Source of the DNA: Deltaproteobacteria bacterium
Lineage (GTDB): Bacteria > Myxococcota_A > Polyangia > Polyangiales > Polyangiaceae
Direction of reading: 5' to 3'
DNA: 54,778 bases
NCBI GenBank assembly: GCA_016875405.1
Contig: VGRJ01000020.1
Span: 1 to 54,778 of the forward strand
Shown: positions 8,536-17,025 of the stretch, in pieces
How positions within the stretch are numbered: position 1 is the first letter of the stretch
Layout of the letters: every line of letters begins with the position of its first letter
Notes under the pieces: generated by a model
Database searches by the model: none
Told to the model about the DNA's origin: nothing
The model's input: only the letters and a program-made list of their open reading frames with translations
Program-made: the position numbers and the translations under genes

Positions 8536-9957
8536 ATGCCACCGGCCGAGACACCACCGCGCCCCCCCGACCCCGAGGCGCCTTCGCCACGGACGAGCGA
8601 GGGTCGACTCGGCGCGGCGTTCACCGGGCTCGCGGTCGTCGCGCTGGTCGGCGGCGCCGCGTATTGGGTCGTGCGCGCGCCCGTCGATCGCAAGGGGCTG
8701 ACGGACGAGACCACCCCCTCGACTGAGCCGACGGCTTCCTCGGAGACGCCTCCGCCTCCGCCACCTCGCTGCGCGCGCTTCGGAACGCAGCCGGGCTACC
8801 GACTCGGGACCTTCGAGGCCCGAGAGGATGAGGTCGACGAGGTCGACGACGATCCAGCCGAGCGCGCGGCCGCGTTCGGGGTCGAGGTGAGCCGCGCGGT
8901 CCCGCTCGGGGACGGCTTCCTCGTCGGCGTGCGAAGCGACGGGGCGAGAGGAGCCTCGGCCGCGGTCGCGCGCATCTCAGCCGACGCGACGACGGGCAAG
9001 ACGATCGAGCTCGGGCGCTCGCGCGGCGACTTCGATGCCCCGCTCGTAGCGGCTCACGGTGGCGGCTGGCTCGCGGGCATCCTCGAGCCGAACGCCTCCG
9101 GCGCCACATTGCGGCTGGGAGTGAGCCGCGGTGACGAACCCCCACGCCTCGAGGTTGAGCTCGATCAAGGACGCGACGAGTCGCTCGCCTTCGACTTCAC
9201 CCGCGGCAAGGAGGCGCTCGTGGTCGTGTGGGACGACGTCACGAAGGACGGGAAGCTCGCCCGCGTCCTCGGCTCGACACTCGACGTCGAGGCGAAGAAG
9301 ACTGCCGGTCCACCTGTGGTGCTGTCGCGCAAGGGCTACGATGCCGAGACGCCCCGTATCGTCGCTCGCGACGGAGGCTTTTGGGTCGCGTACATCGCCC
9401 GCAAGGCGCTCGACGTGCCGAAGCGCGACGACGACGAGGTGCTCGATCGCAACCCGAAGGGCGACCGATACGCCGCCGAGAAGATCGATCCGAGCTGGCT
9501 CGAAATCCTGACCCTCGACGCGAGCGGACGCCCTTCGGCGACCCCGTGGCCCGTCACCCCAGAGAGGGGGCACGTGCTGTCGTTCGACATCGCCACGACC
9601 TCCGACGGGAGCGCGCTCGTCACGTGGCGCGACGACGACACCCCCTCGGGCTCGCAGGGCGGGCGCGTGAGCGTGATGACGGTGAGCGCATCCGGCGGCA
9701 CGCAGGCGCAGGTCGTCGCCGAACACGACGTCGGGGCGGGCGTGCCTTCCCTGCTCTCTGGCTGGCTCGCGATCCCGAACGCCGCAGGCAAGGCGATGCT
9801 GGCGCCGCTCGACGCGGATGGAACGGTCGCGGGCGATCTCAGGCTCGAGCCCGCGATCGGCGTCGGCGACCCGCTCGTCGCGAACGGGGAGCGCATCCTC
9901 GTCGCGACCTCGGCCGGTACCGCGCTCGATCTCGGCGTCGTCACCTGCAAGCGCTGA
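8536..9957 (+). CDS. membrane-anchored, propeller-like hypothetical protein
   Basis: A 473-residue protein with a Pro-rich cytoplasmic N-terminus, one transmembrane helix (about residues 27-46, AAFTGLAVVALVGGAAYWVV) and a long extracytoplasmic part. The latter repeats patterns such as GDGFLVGVRSD, GGGWLAGIL, DGGFWVAYIA and DGSALVTWRDDD, suggesting a beta-propeller of five to seven blades. An acidic low-complexity stretch lies near residues 95-115. I recognise no catalytic motif. GGAG sits before the ATG. The gene starts 41 bases after the ABC genes and could be co-transcribed. Confidence 0.75.
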   Translation: MPPAETPPRPPDPEAPSPRTSEGRLGAAFTGLAVVALVGGAAYWVVRAPVDRKGLTDETTPSTEPTASSETPPPPPPRCARFGTQPGYRLGTFEAREDEVDEVDDDPAERAAAFGVEVSRAVPLGDGFLVGVRSDGARGASAAVARISADATTGKTIELGRSRGDFDAPLVAAHGGGWLAGILEPNASGATLRLGVSRGDEPPRLEVELDQGRDESLAFDFTRGKEALVVVWDDVTKDGKLARVLGSTLDVEAKKTAGPPVVLSRKGYDAETPRIVARDGGFWVAYIARKALDVPKRDDDEVLDRNPKGDRYAAEKIDPSWLEILTLDASGRPSATPWPVTPERGHVLSFDIATTSDGSALVTWRDDDTPSGSQGGRVSVMTVSASGGTQAQVVAEHDVGAGVPSLLSGWLAIPNAAGKAMLAPLDADGTVAGDLRLEPAIGVGDPLVANGERILVATSAGTALDLGVVTCKR

Positions 9958-10003
9958 CGCCGCGGGTCTCGTCGGCGTAGCGCACGCGGCCCCGCGCGAG
10001 CCT

Positions 10004-10027
10004 TGCCACTCGACCGCGTCGATGGCA
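10004..10027. other. short inverted repeat upstream of plsB
   Basis: TGCCA-C-TCGAC, loop CGC, GTCGA-TGGCA: 10 of 11 left-arm bases pair, with a single bulged C. It lies 46 bases after one gene's stop and 16 bases before the plsB ATG. It may be a weak terminator or an operator/leader hairpin; no T-run follows. Confidence 0.35.
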
Positions 10028-10043
10028 CGTCCCCCGGGGCGCG

Positions 10044-12620
10044 ATGTTCGTGACGAAGCTCCTGCGACGCGCGACGGCGCGACTGTTCGATCACCTCGAG
10101 GTCGATCCGGCCTGGGTGCGTGAGGTCGAGGCCGCGGCGGCCCGGGGCGTCGTGGTGTACGCGCTCCGCCATGCCTCGACCCTCGACGTCCTCGCCCTCG
10201 ACGCGGTCGTTCGGCGTCACGGGCTCCCGGAACTCGGCTTTGCGAGCGAGGAGCCCCCGGCGGCCCGCCTCGGCGGGTTTGCATTCGCCTCCGCCGGAAC
10301 CGCGCCCGACGACCTCGCTCGCGCGCTCCGCCGGGGCGACTCGGCCGTCCTGTTCGTGCAGCGGGCGCCGCACGGCGCGGACTCGAAGAAGCGGGACGCG
10401 GCCCTCCTCGAGCGGCTGCTCGCCTGGCAGCGCTCCGAGCCGACGCGCCCCGTCACGATGGTGCCGGTGCTCTTCGTTTGGTCGCGCCGCTCCGAGCGCC
10501 GCGGCTTCTCGCTCCTCGACTCGGTGTTTGGACCGGCTGACTTTCCAGGGGATTTGCGTCAAGTCGGGCAGCTCATCGGCAATTTCGACCGTGCCGAGCT
10601 CCGCACGAGCGCGCTGCTACCCCTGCCGACGTTCCTCGCCGACGAGGGCGCCGCAGAAGACGCCGTGCTCGCCACGCGCCTCGGCTACGCCCTGCTCCGC
10701 CGCCTCGATCGAGAGCGGCGAACGATCGTCGGGCCCGCGCGCAAGCCGCTCGATCGAGCCCGCGAGGAGGTCGTCCGCAGCCCGAAGCTGCAGGCGGTCC
10801 TGCGCGAGCTCGCCGGCCCCGAGCCAGCCCAGCTCGCCGAGCTCGAGGCGAGCGCCCGGGCGATGCTCGACGAGTTGATGACCGTCCCCGATCCGGAGGT
10901 CGCGAAGACGCTCGAGTCGCTCGCGGTGACGCTCCTCGAGCGCGTCTACTCTGGCATCGACGTCGACGAGGCGGGCATCGAGCGAATCCGCGAGGCCGCG
11001 CGCGAGGGCTCGGTCGTGCTCTTGCCGAGCCACAAGAGCCACGTCGACTACATCGTCCTGTCGTGTGTCTTGCGTCGCCGCTCGCTGCAGCTCCCGGTCA
11101 TCGCGGCCGGTGACAACCTCTCGTTCTTCCCGCTCGGACCGCTCCTCCGCCGGGGAGGCGCGTTCTTCATCCGCCGCAGCTTCCGAGGCGACAGGCTCTA
11201 CGCCGCGGTCGTCGACGCGTACATCCGCCGTCTCTTGCGCGAAGGGTGGATGATCGAGTTCTTCATGGAGGGCGGCCGGTCACGCTCCGGCAAGCTCCTC
11301 CCGCCGATGCTCGGGCTGCTCAGCATGGTGGTGTCGGCCGCGCTACCGCTCGAGCGCCGCAAGGTGACCTTCTTCCCGATCTCGATCGGCTACGAGCGAC
11401 TCATGGAAGAGAGCGCCTTTGCGCGCGAGCTTGCGGGTGGCGCGAAGGTCCGCGAAGACGCCTCGCAGCTGCTCGCCGCGAGCCGAGTGCTCGCCGATCG
11501 ATGGGGCCGCGTGAACGTCCAGGTCGGGCGCGCCATCGAGCTCGGCGCGCTCCGCGAGGAGCTCGGCGTCGCCTCGGCCCCGAACCCGGCGAAGCGACGT
11601 GAGCTCGTCAAGCGCCTCGCGCACCGCGTGATGAGCGAGATCAACCACGTGACCCTGGTCACGCCCGGTGCGGTCGTCGCGCTCGTCCTGCTCGGGCACG
11701 GCAAGCGCGCGATGGCGTATCGCGAGCTCATCGACCGCTCGAGCCGCGTCGCCGAGCGCCTCCGACGCGAGGGCGCTCGCCTCGCCCCGTCCCTCTCGAC
11801 GCCAGAGAGCGACGCGCTTCGCGAGCAGGGCTTCGTCGAGGCGATGCGGCTCTACGTTCGGAGCGGGCTCGTCGCTCAGCACGTCCCGGGCGAGCTCCGC
11901 CGCGAGGGCCGCCGCCGGGAGCGCCTCTACACCGGGACCGACGTCCTCTTCTCGGTCCCCGACGATCGACGCATCCAGCTCGATTTCGCCAAGAACCAGA
12001 TCGTGCACTTCATGGTCGATCGCGCCCTCGTCGCGACCGCCCTCGGCAGCACGCGAAGCCTTGCCGCGCAGCCGCTCTCGTCCGTGAAGGAGCGCGTGCA
12101 GGCGCTGTCGCGGCTCTTCAAGCTCGAGTTCATGTTTCGAGCCGACGCGACGTTCGATCGCAATTTTGAAGAGACCATCGCGGCCATGGTGCGCGATGGC
12201 GAGGTGGTGCTCGAGGGCGGTGGCCTCAAGGCGGCGCCGGCGCTCGACGAGGCGCAGCGCCACGACTGGCTCGGCTTCCACGCTGCCACGCTGCGAAACT
12301 TCGTCGAAGGGTACCTCGTCGCCGCTCGCGGCCTTGAGACGCTGCTGCGCGGAAAGCTCGCGAAGAAGGAGCTCGTCGCGCGGACCCTGAAGGCTGGGCA
12401 GCGCATGGCGCTCCGCGGCGAGATCGAGCGCGCCGAGGCGGTGCTCCGACCGCTCCTCGAGAACGCCCTCGAGTCGTTCGTCGAGCAGGGCTACGTCCTC
12501 CGCGCCGATGGCAGCTACGCGCTGACGCCTTCGTTCGCGACCGAGTCTGGGGTCCGAGCGGTCGAGGCCCGCATCGCCGCGTTCGTCGTCGCGTCCCCCA
12601 CGTCCATGAGCGGCGGCTGA
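10044..12620 (+). CDS. plsB: glycerol-3-phosphate 1-O-acyltransferase (PlsB type)
   Basis: Membrane-associated enzyme that acylates sn-glycerol-3-phosphate at position 1, the first step of phospholipid synthesis. The 858-residue length fits PlsB rather than the short PlsC/PlsY types. The four acyltransferase blocks are present: HKSHVD at 330-335 (catalytic His and Asp), GAFFIRRSF at 372-380, FMEGGRSRSGK at 407-417, and a later FFPISIGYERLMEE block. The N-terminal third has a degenerate acyltransferase-like segment, HASTLD at 43-48, in register with the active one. The methyltransferase gene follows after 10 bases. The ATG is not preceded by a strong ribosome binding site, so the start is moderately sure; the enzyme call is secure. 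Confidence 0.93.
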   Translation: MFVTKLLRRATARLFDHLEVDPAWVREVEAAAARGVVVYALRHASTLDVLALDAVVRRHGLPELGFASEEPPAARLGGFAFASAGTAPDDLARALRRGDSAVLFVQRAPHGADSKKRDAALLERLLAWQRSEPTRPVTMVPVLFVWSRRSERRGFSLLDSVFGPADFPGDLRQVGQLIGNFDRAELRTSALLPLPTFLADEGAAEDAVLATRLGYALLRRLDRERRTIVGPARKPLDRAREEVVRSPKLQAVLRELAGPEPAQLAELEASARAMLDELMTVPDPEVAKTLESLAVTLLERVYSGIDVDEAGIERIREAAREGSVVLLPSHKSHVDYIVLSCVLRRRSLQLPVIAAGDNLSFFPLGPLLRRGGAFFIRRSFRGDRLYAAVVDAYIRRLLREGWMIEFFMEGGRSRSGKLLPPMLGLLSMVVSAALPLERRKVTFFPISIGYERLMEESAFARELAGGAKVREDASQLLAASRVLADRWGRVNVQVGRAIELGALREELGVASAPNPAKRRELVKRLAHRVMSEINHVTLVTPGAVVALVLLGHGKRAMAYRELIDRSSRVAERLRREGARLAPSLSTPESDALREQGFVEAMRLYVRSGLVAQHVPGELRREGRRRERLYTGTDVLFSVPDDRRIQLDFAKNQIVHFMVDRALVATALGSTRSLAAQPLSSVKERVQALSRLFKLEFMFRADATFDRNFEETIAAMVRDGEVVLEGGGLKAAPALDEAQRHDWLGFHAATLRNFVEGYLVAARGLETLLRGKLAKKELVARTLKAGQRMALRGEIERAEAVLRPLLENALESFVEQGYVLRADGSYALTPSFATESGVRAVEARIAAFVVASPTSMSGG

Positions 12621-12630
12621 GCGGCCAGCG

Positions 12631-13530
12631 ATGCGCGGGCCGCACCTGCTCGTTCATGGCGACGCGCTCGCCACCCTCGCTGACCTTCCGGCCGGCGAGG
12701 CGCTCGACCTCGTGTACCTCGATCCGCCCTACGGCGTCGGAGCCGTCATGGCGATGCGCGAGCGGCCGGGTGAGGCGCGCGGGCGTCGGCACCGGACGAG
12801 CGGGCGGGCGGCGTACGTCGACGGCCGCGACGTCGACGCGCTCCTCGCGATGCTCGAGCCGGTCCTCGCTGGGTGCCGCGACCGCATGAGCGAGACTGCG
12901 TCTCTCTACCTTCACATGGACTGGCGCGCCGTTCACGAAGCGAAGGTCACGGCCGATCGAGTGTTCGGGCGACGCGCATTCGTCGGCGAGGTCATCTGGA
13001 CGCCAGGCAACGGCAGCCGCGGCGCGCGCGGCTTCGCGGTGACGCACCAGACGCTGCTCGTCTACGCGCGAGACGATCGCAAGCGCGCCCGTCATCGGGT
13101 GGACCATCCGCTGCTCCGTGAGCCCTACGCACCCACGAGCCGCGAGATGCACTTCACCAAGGTCGACGCGGACGGGCGAACCTTCCGGGAGCGCGTCGTC
13201 GCGGGGAAGACCTACCGCTACTACGCCGACGAAGGGCGACGACTCGGGAGCGTCTGGACCGACATCCCCGCGATGACCGCGAACACGCCGCTCCGTCGCG
13301 AGGCAACGGGCTATCCGACGCAGAAGCCCGAGCGGCTCCTCGAGCGGATCGTTCGGGCTACCACGCTCGAGGGCGACACGGTGGCAGACCCGATGTGCGG
13401 CAGCGGCACCACGCTGCTCGTCGCCGCGCGGCTCGGCCGCCGCTTCATCGGCGGCGACGCGAGCGCGGTCGCGATCGAGACCGCGAGGCGGCGCCTCGAC
13501 GCGGCCGGGGTCGCGTATCAGGCTCGTTGA
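12631..13530 (+). CDS. site-specific DNA methyltransferase, DPPY beta class, orphan
   Basis: A 299-residue amino-methyltransferase (N6-adenine or N4-cytosine) acting on DNA with S-adenosylmethionine. DPPY is at residues 31-34 and lies ahead of the cofactor-binding motif DPMCGSGTT (253-261). The signature TQKPERLLERIV is at 230-241. This order marks the beta class, as in bacterial RsrI-like or CcrM-like enzymes. The region between, including WTPGNGSRGARGF and the Lys/Arg-rich centre, would carry target recognition. No restriction endonuclease gene adjoins it, so it is probably a solitary regulatory or housekeeping methylase. It starts 10 bases after plsB, suggesting co-transcription. Confidence 0.88.
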   Translation: MRGPHLLVHGDALATLADLPAGEALDLVYLDPPYGVGAVMAMRERPGEARGRRHRTSGRAAYVDGRDVDALLAMLEPVLAGCRDRMSETASLYLHMDWRAVHEAKVTADRVFGRRAFVGEVIWTPGNGSRGARGFAVTHQTLLVYARDDRKRARHRVDHPLLREPYAPTSREMHFTKVDADGRTFRERVVAGKTYRYYADEGRRLGSVWTDIPAMTANTPLRREATGYPTQKPERLLERIVRATTLEGDTVADPMCGSGTTLLVAARLGRRFIGGDASAVAIETARRRLDAAGVAYQAR

Positions 13531-13602
13531 GCGACCGCCGCGAAGCCCGCGGTTGACGACACATGTCGGAGGCTCGAACGCGCGCGTCGCCAACGGTACC
13601 TC

Positions 13603-13634
13603 TTGACAGCCGCCAAACCCCTCGGCTCCACAAT
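13603..13634 (+). promoter_or_regulatory. possible promoter elements upstream of the SPFH operon
   Basis: A perfect TTGACA (13603-13608) lies about 60 bases before the first ATG of the four-gene operon. The best -10-like hexamer, CACAAT at 13629-13634, is 20 bases away, which is too far for an ideal sigma-70 promoter. The 139-base gap before the operon is the only space for its promoter, so the element is worth testing but is weak evidence. Confidence 0.3.
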
Positions 13635-13669
13635 TTCCTCAGGCGTCGCCGTGACGCGGGGAGGAAGTG

Positions 13670-15850
13670 ATGAGGATCGCGGGTCAAACCGTTGAAGGGG
13701 CCAAGGACGACTGGGAGGAGCTCGCGCTGCTCTTCGCCGCTACGGTGCAAGAAGAGGCGCGCGGGATCGTGACGCAGGTCCAGGAGCTCGACGGCGCAAT
13801 GGCGCAAGCTCAGCACGCGCTCGCCACCTCGCAGGCGCAATACGAGGCTGCGCGCGCCGCGCTCCAGGCAAAAGATGTCGAGCTCGAGCACGCGACGGCC
13901 CGCTCACCGGGACCGTTCACCGAGTCGGAGAAGGCCCACAAGGCCGCCGCGGTGATTTGCCTCGTCGTTGGGGTCGTCGGGGGGCTCCTGGGCATCATCC
14001 CCCTCTTATTTGTTGCGGTCTTTGGAGTCATCTGGGCCCTTCACACGCGCGGCAAGCGCAGCGACGAGAAGGCCGCAAAGGACCGCGCCGTCGCAGGCTT
14101 GCAGTGGGAGCGCTCTCAACTCGAGGCGCCCCTCGCGGGCCTCCACCAGAGCTGTGAGGCCACCGCTGCCGCGATTCGCGGCCTCGAGGAGCGTCGGCGC
14201 GCTCTTCGACCGCAGAAGGTCGTCAAAGCCCTCGGCCGCGCGTACCTCCCCTTCCTGCCGATCGAGCTCGCCGGCTACACGGTGATGGTCGACGGGACGG
14301 GCGCGACCGCCGCGACCACGCTCTCACTGCCGGATCTCGCCGCGAACGGCGACACTCTCGCGCGCGTGCAAGACACTGTCGAGCGAGCGAAACGCACGCC
14401 CATCCTGTTGCGGCCCACCGGGGATGGGCCCAGCGCCGTGGACCACATCCACGGCGAGGAGCGAGACCTCGGCGAAGCGATCGACACCTTCGGTGAGCTG
14501 CTCGAGTCGGTACCGGTGCTCTCGGCCGAGGTGCCGCTGGTCAACGCCGACACCCCGATCATGCGAGCCCTGCGCGCGAAGGCCGAGGCGAAGAGCGCGT
14601 CTGGCGCGGTCATCCGAGGCAACGAGGAGGCGACCCGTACGAACCTCGCGCTCGTCCAGCGCTACACCGACAACATGCGGGGCACCGGGAAGAACATCGA
14701 GCAGACCCTTCGCCGAATTCGGGACGACCTGCGGACGACGCTGGTGCGCTACGGCAGCCTGCGCGCCGAGGCCGTCGAGGAGGCCCACCGAGCCGTCACC
14801 GAGGTGCTCGGACACGCGGACTACGCCCACGTCACCTACTACTGCCCTCGTTGCAATCGCGTCCCCCAGTACCTGTTCCAGCAGCTAGGCGTCGACATCG
14901 AGACGGCACATCTCGCGAACCCGATCGAGCTCTTGCACGCGCTGCAAGAGAACGAGCAGGCGCGCCAACGCATCGTGGCGGACGAAGGTCTCCTCGGAGA
15001 CATGTCGAACGTCTACCAGGGCATTCACGAGCTCGACGCCGCGATCACGAGCCTCAAGGCGAGCGTCCATGCGCAGAGCCTCACGATGGCGCAGCCCGAC
15101 CTTCGCGAGGTCCAGATCACCGAGACGCGCCTGCGCGCCCTCCTCTCGCAGAAAAACCAGCTCATCCTCCAGTACCAGTCGATCCTGCGGAAGATCGTCA
15201 CCGGAAATGCTCGGCCGGTCCTCGAGCTCTCGCGGCAAGCGCGCCTCCAGCTCGACCCCGACACCGGCGAGTGGGACTGCCCGCTGTGCGAGCTGCACGT
15301 CGACGATCAAGAGCTCGCGCGCATGGGTCGACTCCTCAAAATCAAGGACGAGCTCCTGATGCCGATGTGGAACGCCCTCTGGGCCGAGAAGGACGACTTC
15401 CGAAAGAGCGAGCTCTTCCGCACCAATGAGCAGATCCAGCGCCTCGTCGAGAAGGAGACCGGCGCGCTTCGAGACGTGGCCGAGCAGTACCGCGCCGACA
15501 TGCGGCCCGTGCGCGAGAACCTGATGCTGGCGACCACCGAGGCGGTCTCCGCGCGGGACAAGCTCGAGTCTGCCGTCATGAGCCTCCGCGCGCTCGGCGT
15601 CATCACCGAGGAGCGCGCGAGCGAGACAATGGGGCGGCTCGGCACGCAGACGGGCGGCAACCTCGACGAACACAAGAAGCGCGCCGAGGCCAAGGAGACG
15701 CTCCTCAACCAGGAGCCGCAGGCCACAATGAGCAGGCGCATCATGGCACGCGACCCGATCAACGTCCTCATGACGCCCGATCAGCTCTTCCGCGAGAGCG
15801 CCACCGACGCCGAGAAGACGTCACTCGGAGCGAAGGGAGCCGCACCGTGA
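13670..15850 (+). CDS. coiled-coil membrane protein with two separated CPxC zinc knuckles (SPFH operon gene 1)
   Basis: A 726-residue protein of no family I recognise. Order: N-terminal alpha-helical coiled coil (about 10-78), a hydrophobic hairpin or double membrane segment (about 91-125, ending before RGKR), a second helical stretch (130-185), a compact region, then long helices. Two knuckles, CPRC at 392-395 and CPLC at 537-540, are about 140 residues apart with predicted coiled coil between. They could come together as one split zinc ribbon. GGGGAGGAAG precedes the ATG (a GTG immediately before it is also possible). The stop overlaps the next start (GTGA), so it is coupled to the coiled-coil, bactofilin-like and SPFH genes. 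Most likely it is a membrane-tethered scaffold of a larger assembly; function unknown. Confidence 0.8.
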   Translation: MRIAGQTVEGAKDDWEELALLFAATVQEEARGIVTQVQELDGAMAQAQHALATSQAQYEAARAALQAKDVELEHATARSPGPFTESEKAHKAAAVICLVVGVVGGLLGIIPLLFVAVFGVIWALHTRGKRSDEKAAKDRAVAGLQWERSQLEAPLAGLHQSCEATAAAIRGLEERRRALRPQKVVKALGRAYLPFLPIELAGYTVMVDGTGATAATTLSLPDLAANGDTLARVQDTVERAKRTPILLRPTGDGPSAVDHIHGEERDLGEAIDTFGELLESVPVLSAEVPLVNADTPIMRALRAKAEAKSASGAVIRGNEEATRTNLALVQRYTDNMRGTGKNIEQTLRRIRDDLRTTLVRYGSLRAEAVEEAHRAVTEVLGHADYAHVTYYCPRCNRVPQYLFQQLGVDIETAHLANPIELLHALQENEQARQRIVADEGLLGDMSNVYQGIHELDAAITSLKASVHAQSLTMAQPDLREVQITETRLRALLSQKNQLILQYQSILRKIVTGNARPVLELSRQARLQLDPDTGEWDCPLCELHVDDQELARMGRLLKIKDELLMPMWNALWAEKDDFRKSELFRTNEQIQRLVEKETGALRDVAEQYRADMRPVRENLMLATTEAVSARDKLESAVMSLRALGVITEERASETMGRLGTQTGGNLDEHKKRAEAKETLLNQEPQATMSRRIMARDPINVLMTPDQLFRESATDAEKTSLGAKGAAP

Positions 15851-17025
15851 GCAACGGGGGCGGCATCACGCTGAGCGACGTGCGCTCGGAGATCGACCGA
15901 AAGCTCGGTCCGCTCGAGCGCGACATCAAGATTCTTGATCAACGACTCGACCAACTGGAGAGAGACATGGCGAACGTCGAAGGGGCCGTAAGGGAGATGC
16001 ACCGTGGCCTGCAGGGCGAGCTGAACCAGCTCCGCAGCACCAACAAGGAGTTGCTCGACGTCCAGCAGCAGACGAAGAAGATCACGCTCGAGCAGTTCGT
16101 CGAAGCCAACACGAAGCTCATGACCGCGAACGCCCAGATCGCGACGACGAACAACAACCTCGGCGTCATCAACGACACGAGCACGCGCGGCTTCCAAACC
16201 CTCGACGTCGGCATCGATCGGATGGCACAAGCGCTCGTCCAGACCGAGGTCATCCGCCTCCTGTACGAGGCGAAGGAGCCCACCGAGCGCGTGAAGACGT
16301 TCGCCTGCGAGATCGAGGAGCGCTTCGCGAAGACCGTCGAGAGCGTGTTCATGGTCCGGTCGCAATACGACCAGCTGCTCGGGACGGCGATGAACGAGTA
16401 CGACGCGAAGCTGCGCGTGATCGGGGAGCACATCTACCGGGTGCTCGAGGACGATTTCCAAAAGGCGGCCGAGACCCCGCTCGCGATGCCTTCGGGCCGT
16501 ACGGTAGAGCTTCCGCTCGCGCTCGACGACCTGCGGCTGACCGAACGTCGAACGGCGCTCGAGGCACGATTCGACAAACTCGGCGACGACCTCATCGAGC
16601 CGCTGCTTGAGGCGCATCGGTCCCTCGAACACACGCTCGCGTCGCAGTTCACGGCCCCTATCGAGGCGAGCGGCGAGGAGATCGCCTTGCCGGCTGCCCT
16701 CCGAATCGGCGTGAGCGGCGGCGTCGAGGTGCTCGGCAGCGTGCGCGTGGATGTCGAGTCCGCACCGAGCGGCCAGCGACGGGTCAACCTGAAGCCCGTC
16801 GGTGAAGCCAGCACCCGCGCGGCGATCGCCTCTCGGATCGAGCCCGTCGCCGCACGCATCAAGTCCGTCGCGCTCACCGCGGACCAGCGGGAAACGCTGA
16901 AGAAGACCCTCGAACGCCTCGGCAACGAAGGGCGGATCGACGCGAGCCTCGTCGGCGCCTACGGACACTATCTGGACATGCACGGGCTCGAAGTGGTCAC
17001 CAAGCAGGAAGTCAAGGCGCAATGA
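15847..17025 (+). CDS. coiled-coil protein (SPFH operon gene 2)
   Basis: A 392-residue soluble protein with no signal peptide or membrane segment. Residues about 8-75 form a heptad-rich coiled coil (SEIDRKLGPLERDIKILDQRL and following). A Thr/Asn-rich helical linker comes next, then a mixed helical domain and a C-terminal helix. No enzymatic motif is visible. The GTG start overlaps the stop of gene 1 and its own stop overlaps the ATG of gene 3, so stoichiometric production with both is likely. I infer an adaptor or structural partner of the membrane coiled-coil protein. Confidence 0.8.
   Translation: MSNGGGITLSDVRSEIDRKLGPLERDIKILDQRLDQLERDMANVEGAVREMHRGLQGELNQLRSTNKELLDVQQQTKKITLEQFVEANTKLMTANAQIATTNNNLGVINDTSTRGFQTLDVGIDRMAQALVQTEVIRLLYEAKEPTERVKTFACEIEERFAKTVESVFMVRSQYDQLLGTAMNEYDAKLRVIGEHIYRVLEDDFQKAAETPLAMPSGRTVELPLALDDLRLTERRTALEARFDKLGDDLIEPLLEAHRSLEHTLASQFTAPIEASGEEIALPAALRIGVSGGVEVLGSVRVDVESAPSGQRRVNLKPVGEASTRAAIASRIEPVAARIKSVALTADQRETLKKTLERLGNEGRIDASLVGAYGHYLDMHGLEVVTKQEVKAQ

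Noticed and set aside
15781-17022. 413-residue minus-strand frame within the SPFH operon
   Set aside because: Antisense shadow of the coiled-coil gene; it would break the overlapping start-stop chain of the operon.
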